DNA of 12,458 nucleotides, taken from assembly GCA_903933395.1 (NCBI GenBank), contig CAIZKA010000325.1:1-12458 (forward strand). Direction: 5' to 3'. Origin of the DNA: an uncultured beta proteobacterium (GTDB lineage: Bacteria; Pseudomonadota; Gammaproteobacteria; Burkholderiales; Rhodocyclaceae). Below, piece by piece: positions 1 to 6,778 of the stretch. Below the pieces are notes generated by a model. That model made no database searches, was not told the origin of the DNA, and worked only from the letters and a program-made list of their open reading frames with translations. How positions within the stretch are numbered: the first letter of the stretch is position 1; every line of letters starts with the position of its first letter. The translations under genes and the position numbers were made by a program.

Positions 1-996
1 CGAACCTTCGATGGCGCGCCCCTGCACCCGGTCTCTGGCGTAGGCCACGGCGTGCTGGTAGGCGCGTTCGCTGATCGCGAGTCCTTCCAGCCCCACCGCG
101 AAGCGCGCCGCGTTCATCATGACGAACATGTACTTGAGGCCTTCGTTCTCCTTGCCCACCATCGTGCCGATGGCGCCACCGCTGTCGCCAAGCGCAATGA
201 CGCAGGTCGGGCTGGCGTGGATGCCGAGTTTGTGCTCGACCGAGACGCAGAAAGCGTCATTGCGCGCACCGAGCGAACCGTCCGGATTGACCAGGAATTT
301 CGGCACGACGAACAGCGAAATGCCCTTGACGCCCTCGGGCGCGTCGGGCGTGCGGGCCAGCACCAGGTGGATGGTGTTCTCCGCCATGTCGTGGTCGCCG
401 TAGGTGATGAAGATCTTGTTGCCGAAGATGCGGTAGGTGCCGTCGGCCTGCGGCACGGCGCGCGAGCGGATCGCGGCGAGGTCGGAACCGGCCTGCGGCT
501 CGGTGATGTTCATGGTGCCGGTCCACTTGCCCGAGATCATGTTGGGCAGGTACATCGCCTGCTGCTGCTCGTTGCCGGCAATCTCCAGTGCTTCGACGGC
601 GCCCAGTGTCAGCAGCGGACACAGCGAGAAGGCCATGTTCGACGACTTCCACATTTCCTGCACCGCCGCCGAGACTAGCTTCGGCAGGCCCTGCCCGCCA
701 TGTTCCGGATTGCCCGAGAGCGCATTCCAGCCGTTGTCGACGAACTGCGCGTAGGCCTCCTTGAAGCCCTTGGGCATGGTCACCGCCTTGTCGGCCCAGC
801 GCACGCCTTCGCGGTCACCGGTCCAGTTGAGCGGCGCCAGGACGCCTTCAGTGAACTTCGCCGATTCGGCGAGGATCGCCTCGACCACGTCGGCGGTGGC
901 TTCCTCGCAGCCCGGCAAGGCGACAACCTTGTCGAGGCCGGCCAGTTCGGTCAGCACGAATTGCATATCCTTCAGCGGGGCGGCATAGGTGCTCAT
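1..996 (-). CDS. Acyl-CoA dehydrogenase, 3'-truncated by window edge
   Basis: This FAD enzyme oxidises an acyl-CoA to the trans-2-enoyl-CoA and passes electrons to ETF in the cytoplasm. The reading frame is open from ATG 996 to the window edge (332 residues seen; the family is usually about 600). The N-terminus (APLKDMQFVLTEL) is typical of the long acyl-CoA dehydrogenases that carry an extra C-terminal domain. The central FAD/substrate signature TGTMNITEPQAGSDL is at residues 159-173, and GIHASPTC follows at 258-265. The catalytic glutamate, expected near residue 440, lies outside the window. A GGAG sits 7 nt before the start, and the gene follows the CbiM-like gene by 15 bp, so it is the fourth gene of the etfBA operon. 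It is clearly paralogous to the dehydrogenase at 10605-12395 but carries EPQAGSDL where that one has EPHCGTDL, so acyl-chain preference probably differs. The substrate cannot be named from sequence. Confidence 0.95.
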   Translation of the reverse strand, partial: MSTYAAPLKDMQFVLTELAGLDKVVALPGCEEATADVVEAILAESAKFTEGVLAPLNWTGDREGVRWADKAVTMPKGFKEAYAQFVDNGWNALSGNPEHGGQGLPKLVSAAVQEMWKSSNMAFSLCPLLTLGAVEALEIAGNEQQQAMYLPNMISGKWTGTMNITEPQAGSDLAAIRSRAVPQADGTYRIFGNKIFITYGDHDMAENTIHLVLARTPDAPEGVKGISLFVVPKFLVNPDGSLGARNDAFCVSVEHKLGIHASPTCVIALGDSGGAIGTMVGKENEGLKYMFVMMNAARFAVGLEGLAISERAYQHAVAYARDRVQGRAIEGS

Positions 997-1011
997 CGCA
1001 TCACTCCAGTT

Positions 1012-1689
1012 CTATTTGTTCAAAAGATAGCGCCGGTCGTCGAAGCTGCCGACCCAGTGCGGGGCATAGACCACCATCAGGGTGATCAGGGCGCCGTTGA
1101 GCCAGGCTTCGGCAAAACCGAGCAGGAAATAGTAAGGCAGGTAGTCGTCGAGCAAAGTCGGCGCCGGATACACGGCGGCGAGCCACAGCAGCCCGCTGGC
1201 AAGCAGCCCGGTGGCGATGACTGTGAGCGCCGCGCCGAAAAATGCCGTGACGAAGACATAGACGAAAAAGTTTTCGGGAAGCAGCCGCTCGACCCAGCGC
1301 CGGATGCCGTCGGCCAGCAGCACCGGAAACACCGCCAGCACCAGTGCATTGAGCCCGTAGGCCAGCCAGGCCTTGTGTCCCAGCAATTCGCCGTTCAGCG
1401 TGACGCCGACCAGCACCAGAGACAAACCGATGATCGCCAGTTGCCGGCCGAACATCAGCGTAAACATCGTCGCCCCGAGCAGGTGCAGGTTCAGCCCGGG
1501 CTTGACGCCGGCCTTCATGCTCCAGACCAGCACCAGCATGACAATGGTGCCGAGCCAGACATTGAACTGCGCGGAATCGGCCAGGCGCCGCCAGGGCGCG
1601 GTGCGCAAACACCACAGCCAGATCGCGAACAACGGCAGGAATGCCCCGAGCGCCCAGGCTTGCGGAAACAGGGCGTCGGGGAAGTTCAC
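1012..1689 (-). CDS. CbiM-like (COG3235-type) integral membrane protein
   Basis: This 225-residue hydrophobic protein has about six predicted membrane segments and resembles the CbiM/NikM family, the membrane substrate-binding subunits of cobalt/nickel ECF transporters. Family-like features are the MNFPDALF start (compare MHIPDG in CbiM), GLNLHLLGAT at 66-74 with H69, the NG...AYGLNAL segment at 99-116, and a late segment GFAEAWLNGA at 191-200. I chose GTG 1689 because it puts MNFPD at the N-terminus as in the family. TTG 1695, two codons upstream, is the alternative; neither has a clear ribosome site. The metal-ligand histidine at position 2 of true CbiM is asparagine here, and no CbiN, CbiQ or CbiO gene is nearby, so metal transport is unproven. 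The gene lies 12 bp after etfA and 15 bp before the acyl-CoA dehydrogenase, so it is probably co-transcribed with them. Family assignment is fairly secure; function is unknown. Confidence 0.8.
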   Translation of the reverse strand: MNFPDALFPQAWALGAFLPLFAIWLWCLRTAPWRRLADSAQFNVWLGTIVMLVLVWSMKAGVKPGLNLHLLGATMFTLMFGRQLAIIGLSLVLVGVTLNGELLGHKAWLAYGLNALVLAVFPVLLADGIRRWVERLLPENFFVYVFVTAFFGAALTVIATGLLASGLLWLAAVYPAPTLLDDYLPYYFLLGFAEAWLNGALITLMVVYAPHWVGSFDDRRYLLNK

Positions 1690-1701
1690 GGGCAACCCGG
1701 C

Positions 1702-2646
1702 TTAGAGTGCCGCCGTCAGTTCCGGCACGGCGACGAACAAATCGGCGACCAGGCCGTAGTCGGCCACCTGGAAGATCGGCGCATCCGGATCCTTGTTGAT
1801 CGCCACGATCACCTTGGAATCCTTCATGCCGGCCAGATGCTGGATCGCGCCCGAAATGCCGATGGCGAAGTACAACTGCGGCGCCACGATCTTTCCGGTC
1901 TGGCCGACCTGGTAGTCATTCGGTACAAAGCCGGCATCGACCGCGGCGCGCGATGCGCCCATGGCGGCACCCAGTTTGTCGGCCAGAGGTTCGAGCAGCT
2001 TGTGGTAATTCTCGCCGCTGCCGAGGCCACGGCCGCCCGAAACGATGATCTTGGCGGCTCCCAGTTCCGGCCGCGCCGACTTGGTCAGTTCGCGGCCGAT
2101 CAGCTTTGACTGGCCGAGATCCGGACCCGCCGCCAGCGCCTCTATTGCCGCGCTGCCGCCTGAATTCGCCGCGGCATCGAAGCCGGTGGTGCGTACCGTG
2201 ATGACCTTGGTCGCATCAGCCGACTTGACGGTAGCCAGGGCATTGCCGGCATAGATCGGACGGACGAAGGTATCGGCATCGACCACGGAGATGATTTCGG
2301 AAACCTGCGCCACGTCGAGCAGCGCTGCCACGCGCGGCAGGGTGTTCTTGCCGTTGCTGGTGGCCGCGGCGATGATGTGGCTGTAGCCGGACGCCGGGTT
2401 GGCAACTACGGCGACGATCAGCGCGGCGAGGTTCTCCGCGGTCTGGTCGCCGTAATGGGCGGCATCGGCGACGCGCACCTTGGCCACGCCGGCGACTTTC
2501 GACGCCTGTTCCGCGACCGCGCCGCAGCCGGCACCGGCGACGAGGATGTGAATCTCGCCACCGATTTTTGCTGCCGCAGTGACGGCATTGAGGGTCGCGG
2601 TCTTGAGGACGGCGTTGTCGTGTTCTGCGATGACGAGGAGGCTCAT
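1702..2646 (-). CDS. etfA: Electron transfer flavoprotein alpha subunit
   Basis: EtfA (314 residues, normal length) holds the FAD of the ETF heterodimer, which collects electrons from acyl-CoA dehydrogenases and passes them to ETF:ubiquinone oxidoreductase. The N-terminal half (about 1-190) is the nucleotide-binding-like domain. The C-terminal FAD domain shows VSGGRGLGSGENY at 202-214, SRAAVDAGFVPNDYQVGQTG at 232-251, and the hallmark segment from LYFAIGISGAIQHLAGM through INKDPDAPIFQVADYGLVADL at about 258-303. The ATG overlaps the etfB stop in an ATGA (2643-2646), so translation is coupled; an AAGGTG lies 5 nt upstream of the start. It fits the ordinary housekeeping, non-bifurcating ETF class, and its neighbours are acyl-CoA dehydrogenases. 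Confidence 0.98.
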   Translation of the reverse strand: MSLLVIAEHDNAVLKTATLNAVTAAAKIGGEIHILVAGAGCGAVAEQASKVAGVAKVRVADAAHYGDQTAENLAALIVAVVANPASGYSHIIAAATSNGKNTLPRVAALLDVAQVSEIISVVDADTFVRPIYAGNALATVKSADATKVITVRTTGFDAAANSGGSAAIEALAAGPDLGQSKLIGRELTKSARPELGAAKIIVSGGRGLGSGENYHKLLEPLADKLGAAMGASRAAVDAGFVPNDYQVGQTGKIVAPQLYFAIGISGAIQHLAGMKDSKVIVAINKDPDAPIFQVADYGLVADLFVAVPELTAAL

Positions 2647-3395
2647 GCGATCACCTTGGCTTCGTTCTTGAGTTTGTCGACCAGTTGCGCGATGTCCGCA
2701 ACCTTGATGCCGGCGCTGCGCTTGGGCGGCTCGGTGACGGTGACGGTGGCCAGGCGCGGCGCCACATCGACGCCGAGGTCGGCCGGCTTGACGACTTCCA
2801 TCGGCTTCTTCTTCGCCTTCATGATGTTGGGCAGCGTGGCGTAGCGCGGTTCGTTGAGGCGCAGGTCGGTGGTGACGATGGCGGGCAGGCTGATTTCAAT
2901 GGTTTCCAGGCCGCCATCGACTTCCCGGGTCACCGTCGCCTTGCCCTCGCCGATCACGACCTTGGAGGCGAAGGTGGCCTGCGACCAACCCAGGAGTGCT
3001 GCCAGCATCTGGCCGGTCTGGTTGGCATCGTCGTCGATGGCCTGCTTGCCGAGGATGATGAGTTGCGGCGTTTCCTTCTTCGCCACGGCGGCCAGCAGTT
3101 TGGCCACGGCCAGCGGCTGCAGTTCGACATCGGTTTCGACGAGTATCGAGCGGTCGGCGCCGATGGCCATCGCGGTGCGCAGGGTTTCCTGGCAGGCGGT
3201 GACGCCGCAGGAGACGGCAACCACTTCCGTCGCCTTGCCGGCTTCCTTGAGGCGCATGGCCTCTTCGACGGCGATTTCGTCGAAGGGATTCATCGACATT
3301 TTCACATTCGCCAGATCGACACCAGTGCCGTCTGCCTTGACGCGAACCTTGACGTTGTAGTCAATCACGCGCTTGACCGGGACGAGGATTTTCAA
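2643..3395 (-). CDS. etfB: Electron transfer flavoprotein beta subunit
   Basis: EtfB (250 residues) pairs with EtfA, binds AMP and docks on acyl-CoA dehydrogenases. The N-terminus MKILVPVKRVIDYNVKVRVK is conserved for the family. GKQAIDDDANQTGQM at 116-130 is the nucleotide-binding segment. LNEPRYATLPNIMKAKKK at 180-197 is the family signature and recognition loop, with Leu188 in the place of the leucine that anchors human ETF to its partner dehydrogenases. The start is TTG (3393-3395), supported by an AAGGAG at 3402-3407 with 6-nt spacing and by the conserved N-terminus; there is no ATG alternative that keeps it. It is the first gene of the operon etfB-etfA-CbiM-like-acyl-CoA dehydrogenase and is divergent from the TetR gene. 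A near-perfect palindrome in the spacer probably controls it. Confidence 0.98.
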   Translation of the reverse strand: MKILVPVKRVIDYNVKVRVKADGTGVDLANVKMSMNPFDEIAVEEAMRLKEAGKATEVVAVSCGVTACQETLRTAMAIGADRSILVETDVELQPLAVAKLLAAVAKKETPQLIILGKQAIDDDANQTGQMLAALLGWSQATFASKVVIGEGKATVTREVDGGLETIEISLPAIVTTDLRLNEPRYATLPNIMKAKKKPMEVVKPADLGVDVAPRLATVTVTEPPKRSAGIKVADIAQLVDKLKNEAKVIA

Positions 3396-3401
3396 GCGGA
3401 T

Positions 3402-3407
3402 CTCCTT
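3402..3407 (-). promoter_or_regulatory. Ribosome binding site deciding the TTG start of etfB
   Basis: On the minus strand this reads AAGGAG, followed by ATCCGC and then the TTG start codon. It is the best Shine-Dalgarno match around the gene and fixes the rare start. Confidence 0.8.
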
Positions 3408-3433
3408 GAAGTGGGCTGAGCCGGGAAAAGTTC

Positions 3434-3464
3434 ATTCTAACGGCTATTCATACCTGCGTTTCCA
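3434..3464 (-). promoter_or_regulatory. Candidate sigma70 promoter for the etfBA operon
   Basis: The minus strand has TAGAAT at 3439-3434, five of six matches to the -10 consensus. The only tolerable -35 is TGGAAA at 3464-3459, four of six, at a long 19-bp spacing. The start of transcription would fall about 30 nt before the TTG codon. The -35 region would overlap the TTCCATAC palindrome, as expected for repression. The -10 is reasonable; the -35 is weak. Confidence 0.35.
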
Positions 3465-3481
3465 TACGCATCGGTATGGAA
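3460..3481. promoter_or_regulatory. Perfect palindrome, probable TetR operator O1
   Basis: TTCCATAC-GCATCG-GTATGGAA is an inverted repeat with two perfect 8-bp arms and a 6-bp centre, in the 115-bp divergent spacer between etfB and the TetR-family gene. The size and position suit a TetR-family dimer acting on the etf operon and on its own gene. No binding evidence is available from sequence alone. Confidence 0.7.
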
Positions 3482-3510
3482 TGTGAGATACTACTTCAGC
3501 CCCGGCAAAA

Positions 3511-4104
3511 ATGTCAATACCCTACCGTATGGAAAAGAAGCCCGCAAAACCCGCCCGCGTCATGCTGGACCGCGACGCCTGGATCAAGGCGGCGGTCACC
3601 ATCCTTGCCGAACACGGCGCCGATGGCTTGCGCGTGGAAGTCCTCGCCAAGCGCCTGGGCGTGACCAAGGGCAGCTTCTACTGGCACTTCAAGGACAGGC
3701 GCGACCTGCAGGATGCCGTGCTTGACCTGTGGAAGGAAGGCCGCATCCGCGACATCCGCAAGCAGACCCAGGCCCAGCCCGGCGGCGAGGCCGCCGCCCT
3801 GCTCCACACCATCGAGGTCTATGCCTCGGCGCGCAACCGCAAGGGCATCGCCATCGAAGCCGCCGTGCGCGACTGGGCGCGCCGCGACCCGCAGGCGGCT
3901 GCCGTCGTCGAGGAGGTCGACGCCGAACGCCTGGCCTGCGCCTGCCGCCTGTTCCTCGCCCGCGGCATCACGGAAGAGGAAGCGCAGGCGCGCAGCCTGA
4001 TGCTCTATGCCTACGTCTTCGGCGTCAGCCTGATGCGTCCCGGCGCCTTCACCAGCGACATCGAATCGTTGAAAGCCTGGATCGCCGAACGGATTGCCCG
4101 CTGA
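3511..4104 (+). CDS. TetR-family transcriptional regulator
   Basis: This 197-residue protein has the TetR layout: an N-terminal DNA-binding domain (residues about 18-65) and an all-helical ligand domain. The helix-turn-helix reads LRVEVLAKRLGVTKGSFYWHF at about 40-60, where GSFYWHFKDR is diagnostic. It is divergent from etfB with a shared palindrome, so it probably represses the etfBA-acyl-CoA dehydrogenase operon and itself, with an acyl-CoA or related metabolite as the likely inducer (inference from context only). The start is uncertain. ATG 3511 gives MSIPYRMEKK and ATG 3529 gives MEKKPAKPAR; neither has a good ribosome site. A second operator-like sequence (3513-3534) covers both. It is not recognisable as a named regulator such as PsrA, FadR or LiuQ. 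Confidence 0.93.
   Translation: MSIPYRMEKKPAKPARVMLDRDAWIKAAVTILAEHGADGLRVEVLAKRLGVTKGSFYWHFKDRRDLQDAVLDLWKEGRIRDIRKQTQAQPGGEAAALLHTIEVYASARNRKGIAIEAAVRDWARRDPQAAAVVEEVDAERLACACRLFLARGITEEEAQARSLMLYAYVFGVSLMRPGAFTSDIESLKAWIAERIAR
3513..3534. promoter_or_regulatory. Degenerate second copy of the operator (O2) over the TetR gene start
   Basis: The right arm GTATGGAA (3527-3534) is identical to that of O1. The left arm GTCAATAC (3513-3520) matches TTCCATAC at six of eight positions, and the 6-bp spacing is the same. It lies across the possible start codons of the regulator, where binding would block its expression. Part of this sequence may be coding, which weakens the case slightly. Confidence 0.5.
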
Positions 4105-4421
4105 GCGGGGCGGAACGCGTCGCTCAGGAGTCGGCGGTGGCGGGACGGTGGCTTCTCGGCCTTTGCAGCCGTCAATGATCGCTTGCTCCATGCCTGAGTT
4201 TGCCCAACTCAGGACATTGCGGGAGCGGAAATAAGGGGATGCGGATGGCCGATAACTGATCGTATTGCTGACCTCCCGTCCTGGAATTCATTGACCTGCA
4301 CACCGAAAAAAAACTGTCTTATGGATTGGTGTGGCCGCCAGCAATAAGGCGCGTAAGCTTGCCGAAGCGGATGCGACATCTCCCGACCCGGACATTCAAC
4401 AGGAACGACTCCACCCCCACG
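4105..4421. other. Intergenic stretch with one hairpin, no gene seen
   Basis: These 317 bases lie between the TetR gene and the oxygenase gene. I find no convincing short gene on either strand. The clear structure is the 4193-4213 hairpin. A TTGACC (4291-4296), five of six to a -35, precedes an A8 tract but has no good -10 at normal spacing, so the oxygenase promoter is not resolved. A small CCCGC-TGA-GCGGG repeat overlaps the TetR stop codon. Confidence 0.5.
4193..4213. repeat. Perfect 8-bp stem hairpin downstream of the TetR gene
   Basis: CCTGAGTT-TGCCC-AACTCAGG forms a perfect 8-bp stem with a 5-nt loop, 88 bp after the TetR stop codon. No T-run follows on either strand, so it is not a standard intrinsic terminator. 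It may be a factor-assisted terminator or a protein-binding palindrome. Confidence 0.5.
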
Positions 4422-5018
4422 ATGAACATTGAAACTATTGCCGGACATTTGGCCCGGGTGGGGTATGTCGTTCTCGACCAGCCGCTGCTGCCGAGCCAGT
4501 CGGCGCAGTTGTCTTCCCGCTGCCATGACGATGAACGGCCACGGTTTCAGCCTGCCCGGATAGGCCGGGGAGCGGAGCGGCAGCAACTCGATGCGGTCCG
4601 CGGCGACGTGATCAGTTGGCTGGACGACGGCGACGGCATCGATCACGCCTACCTGGCCTGGATGGAAAAGCTGCGCAGCGGGCTGAACCAGGCGCTCTAT
4701 CTCGGCCTGTTCGATTTCGAGTGCCACTACGCTATCTACTGTGCGGGCGCCGGCTATGCCCGCCATTCGGACGTATTGACCGGACGCCGCAATCGTATCC
4801 TGTCGACGGTGTTCTATCTCAACGAAGACTGGCAGTTCAGTGATGGTGGCGAACTGGTGCTGTTCGCGCCCGAGGGCGATGGCATCATCGATACGGTGAC
4901 CCCAACTTTCGGCAAGATGATCATCTTTCTCAGTGAATTGTTCCCGCACGCCGTGCTCACGGCGTGCAAGCAGCGACGCAGTATCGCGGGCTGGTTCCGG
5001 ATCCGGGATATCGACTGA
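4422..5018 (+). CDS. 2OG-Fe(II) oxygenase, SM-20/prolyl 4-hydroxylase-like
   Basis: This 198-residue protein is a 2-oxoglutarate- and iron-dependent dioxygenase of the small SM-20-related group (P4Hc fold). The iron triad is visible as H115 and D117 in YARHSDVL, with the distal H176 in LFPHAVL. The 2OG-binding basic residue is R185 or R186 in QRRSIAGWFR. The segment NRILSTVFYLNEDW (124-137) followed by DGGELVLF (141-148) is the usual core strand pair. I chose ATG 4422 because MNIETIAGHLARVGYVVLDQ matches the family N-terminus; an upstream in-frame start at 4326 would add a non-homologous tail. The ribosome site is weak (AGGAA about 16 nt upstream). It stands alone on the plus strand, 250 bp before the peroxiredoxin. 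Its substrate, protein or small molecule, cannot be inferred. Confidence 0.9.
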   Translation: MNIETIAGHLARVGYVVLDQPLLPSQSAQLSSRCHDDERPRFQPARIGRGAERQQLDAVRGDVISWLDDGDGIDHAYLAWMEKLRSGLNQALYLGLFDFECHYAIYCAGAGYARHSDVLTGRRNRILSTVFYLNEDWQFSDGGELVLFAPEGDGIIDTVTPTFGKMIIFLSELFPHAVLTACKQRRSIAGWFRIRDID

Positions 5019-5211
5019 TCAGGCGGAGCTGAACTCCATCCGGCAGGCGTTGTTTTCCGGTTCCGTGCGCCCCGCAGGCGAATCTCCCTGCCGGCCAGAA
5101 TCTGCCGCTCGGATTTTTCCTCCAATGCAGCCATTCGGAGCCCCAATTGCTCCGCAGCGGTCATTGATCAGGGGATGCGCGGTTTCCGGGGTCGGCGCTC
5201 GGCTGTGCATC

Positions 5212-5241
5212 TTGGATTCAACCGTTACGCCGCGCTATGAT
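5212..5241 (+). promoter_or_regulatory. Candidate promoter of the peroxiredoxin gene
   Basis: TATGAT at 5236-5241 matches the -10 consensus at five of six positions. TTGGAT at 5212-5217 is a weak -35 at 18-bp spacing. Transcription would start near 5248, leaving a short leader containing the AAGGAG at 5257-5262. The -10 is good; the -35 is poor. Confidence 0.4.
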
Positions 5242-5268
5242 GTCTTTCGACTGGCAAAGGAGAACATC

Positions 5269-5805
5269 GTGATCCGCAAGCTTGCACTGGGACTGTTGAC
5301 CCTGCTGGCCTTGACCGTCGGCGCGCGGGCCGAGGTTCCCGCGGTCGGTGCTGCCGCACCCGGGTTTTCTCTGCCCGACCAGAGCGGCGCAGTGCGGCGC
5401 CTGGCCGAATGGCGCGACCGCTGGGTGGTACTCTATTTCTATCCGAAGGACGATACGCCGGGCTGCACCGCGGAGGCATGCACTTTTCGCGATGACCTCG
5501 CCAAGCTGACGGTGCTGGGCGCGCAGGTGGTGGGCATAAGCGTAGACGACACGGCTTCACACAAGGCCTTCGCCGAGAAATACAACTTGCCTTTTCCGCT
5601 GCTGTCAGATACCACCACGGAGGTAGCGCAGCAATATGGTGCGCTGTCGGATTGGCTCGTGATCAAGATGGCGAAGCGCTACACCTTTCTCATCGATCCG
5701 GCGGGCCGCATCGCCAAGGTCTATCTATCTGTCGACACCTCACGCCATTCTGCGGAGATCGTTGCCGATCTCAAAGCATTGCAGGGCAAGCCCGCAGGTC
5801 GTTAA
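5269..5805 (+). CDS. Exported PrxQ/BCP-type peroxiredoxin
   Basis: This 178-residue thiol peroxidase reduces hydrogen peroxide or organic hydroperoxides. Its peroxidatic cysteine is C66 in the TPGCTAEACTF motif and its probable resolving cysteine is C71, the C-x4-C spacing of atypical 2-Cys PrxQ/BCP proteins. The thioredoxin-like core runs from about residue 28 (GAAAPGFSLPDQSG) to 170. Residues 1-22 (MIRKLALGLLTLLALTVGARA) form a clear Sec signal peptide, so it acts in the periplasm, unlike cytoplasmic E. coli Bcp. The start is GTG 5269, fixed by AAGGAG with 6-nt spacing and by the signal peptide it produces. It appears to be monocistronic and converges with the CBS-domain gene. No thioredoxin-like reductant partner is visible in the window. 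Confidence 0.94.
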   Translation: MIRKLALGLLTLLALTVGARAEVPAVGAAAPGFSLPDQSGAVRRLAEWRDRWVVLYFYPKDDTPGCTAEACTFRDDLAKLTVLGAQVVGISVDDTASHKAFAEKYNLPFPLLSDTTTEVAQQYGALSDWLVIKMAKRYTFLIDPAGRIAKVYLSVDTSRHSAEIVADLKALQGKPAGR

Positions 5806-5945
5806 AACGATGTGAACGTAATTTGATGCGACGACTGACGTTCGATCAGATCTGCGCGCGTCAAGTTGTGCCAGACCGGTTGTCGACTGTGGAATTGACA
5901 TACCCAGTGGCCAGGCCAATCAGATTCCTGCCGTCCGACTTCTGC

Positions 5946-6374
5946 TCAGGGATTGTGACGGGCGAGATTCATGAGCATTTTGTTCATGCGCTCCAGTTCG
6001 ACATGTTCTTCGTCGACGGCGTCCTGAAGGGAAACAACTCCAATAACCTCGCCACGTTCGACCACCGGCGTATGGCGGAAACCACCATTTGTCATTAGGG
6101 CCATCGCATGACAAGACAGTAGTTCCGGCTCCAAGCTCATCGGATCGGGTGTCATTATTTCGCTAACCTTGACGCTTGCCGGATCGAGCCTAGGAATGAT
6201 TACGCGGTTGAGGATATCGCGTTCGGTGAGAATGCCGAGCAGGGTCTCGCCTTTGACGACCAAGGCCGCACCAACGTTCTTGCTTGCCATTAACTTTGCC
6301 GCATACCAAACACTTCGTGAGGAGGTCACGGTGGCTGGTTTGCGGTCGCCGATCATTTCTCTTAGTGTTCGCAT
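5946..6374 (-). CDS. Two-CBS-domain protein
   Basis: This 142-residue protein consists of a tandem CBS pair (Bateman module) and a short tail. CBS1 spans about 1-60, ending in the typical GILTERDIL at 47-55. CBS2 spans about 70-125, from VSEIMTPDPMSLEPE to VIGVVSLQDAV. Such modules bind adenine nucleotides or related ligands and usually regulate other proteins; no catalytic domain is present. ATG 6374 fits the start of CBS1, while the longer in-frame start at 6482 adds a low-complexity, non-homologous 36-residue tail. There is no clear ribosome site at 6374; a 22-codon leader frame in another register overlaps the start by 13 nt. Its base composition looks less GC-rich by eye than the beta-oxidation genes, so a different origin is possible. 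The cellular partner is unknown. Confidence 0.88.
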   Translation of the reverse strand: MRTLREMIGDRKPATVTSSRSVWYAAKLMASKNVGAALVVKGETLLGILTERDILNRVIIPRLDPASVKVSEIMTPDPMSLEPELLSCHAMALMTNGGFRHTPVVERGEVIGVVSLQDAVDEEHVELERMNKMLMNLARHNP

Positions 6375-6511
6375 TGATCTGGCGTTGCCCAGAGAAGTGG
6401 CCGCCGACGTGCTTGAACAGATGAGACCATATCCTCCCCCCGGAGAACGCTCTTGAACTAGAGGCGAACCAGATGCTACCAATTTCCGCGATCCTGGTCA
6501 GATCTATTTGT

Positions 6512-6528
6512 TCCGGATACCATCCGGA
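6512..6528. promoter_or_regulatory. Perfect 7-bp-arm palindrome upstream of the CBS gene
   Basis: TCCGGAT-ACC-ATCCGGA is a perfect inverted repeat with a 3-bp centre, about 140 bp upstream of the CBS-domain start. It could be an operator or part of a promoter region. No regulator can be assigned. Confidence 0.4.
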
Positions 6529-6760
6529 TCGAATTCCCGCCATTGAAACGGCAGGTTCACCCTGACACCGTCACCCCAACCTCATGCTCGCGGCATTACC
6601 AGTAACGGGACACGCTAATACCACCGCATCACCAGCGCCGACGTTGGCGTCCGGCAAAGCGCCCGTTGTGAGCGACGAGTTGCAGCGTTCGACCCCTCTC
6701 ACCAAAGCGACGCGTGTAGCGGCGGCACAGATAGAAACGGCTGGCGCACCTGAACAAGGC

Positions 6761-6778
6761 GCGGCAGCCGCTTGCCGC
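6761..6778 (-). terminator. Possible weak terminator after the thiolase gene
   Basis: On the minus strand a GCGGCA/TGCCGC stem with a 6-nt loop begins 7 nt after the thiolase stop and is followed by GCCTTGTT. The T content is low, so it may be an imperfect intrinsic terminator at the end of the fad operon or chance. Confidence 0.3.

Noticed and set aside
700..2109. A 469-codon plus-strand open frame opposite the CbiM-like gene and parts of the flanking genes
   Set aside because: It is rich in Gln, Arg and His and lacks any recognisable domain, as expected for antisense of high-GC genes. Several real minus-strand genes with conserved motifs lie across it.
4814..5210. Minus-strand frames in the gap between the oxygenase and the peroxiredoxin (beginning MTAAEQLGLRMAALEEK and MHSRAPTPETAH)
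   Set aside because: One overlaps the end of the oxygenase in antisense and neither resembles a known protein. A decayed gene cannot be excluded, but nothing supports it. The 8-bp inverted repeat CCGGCAGG/CCTGCCGG in the gap has a 39-nt loop and is probably chance.
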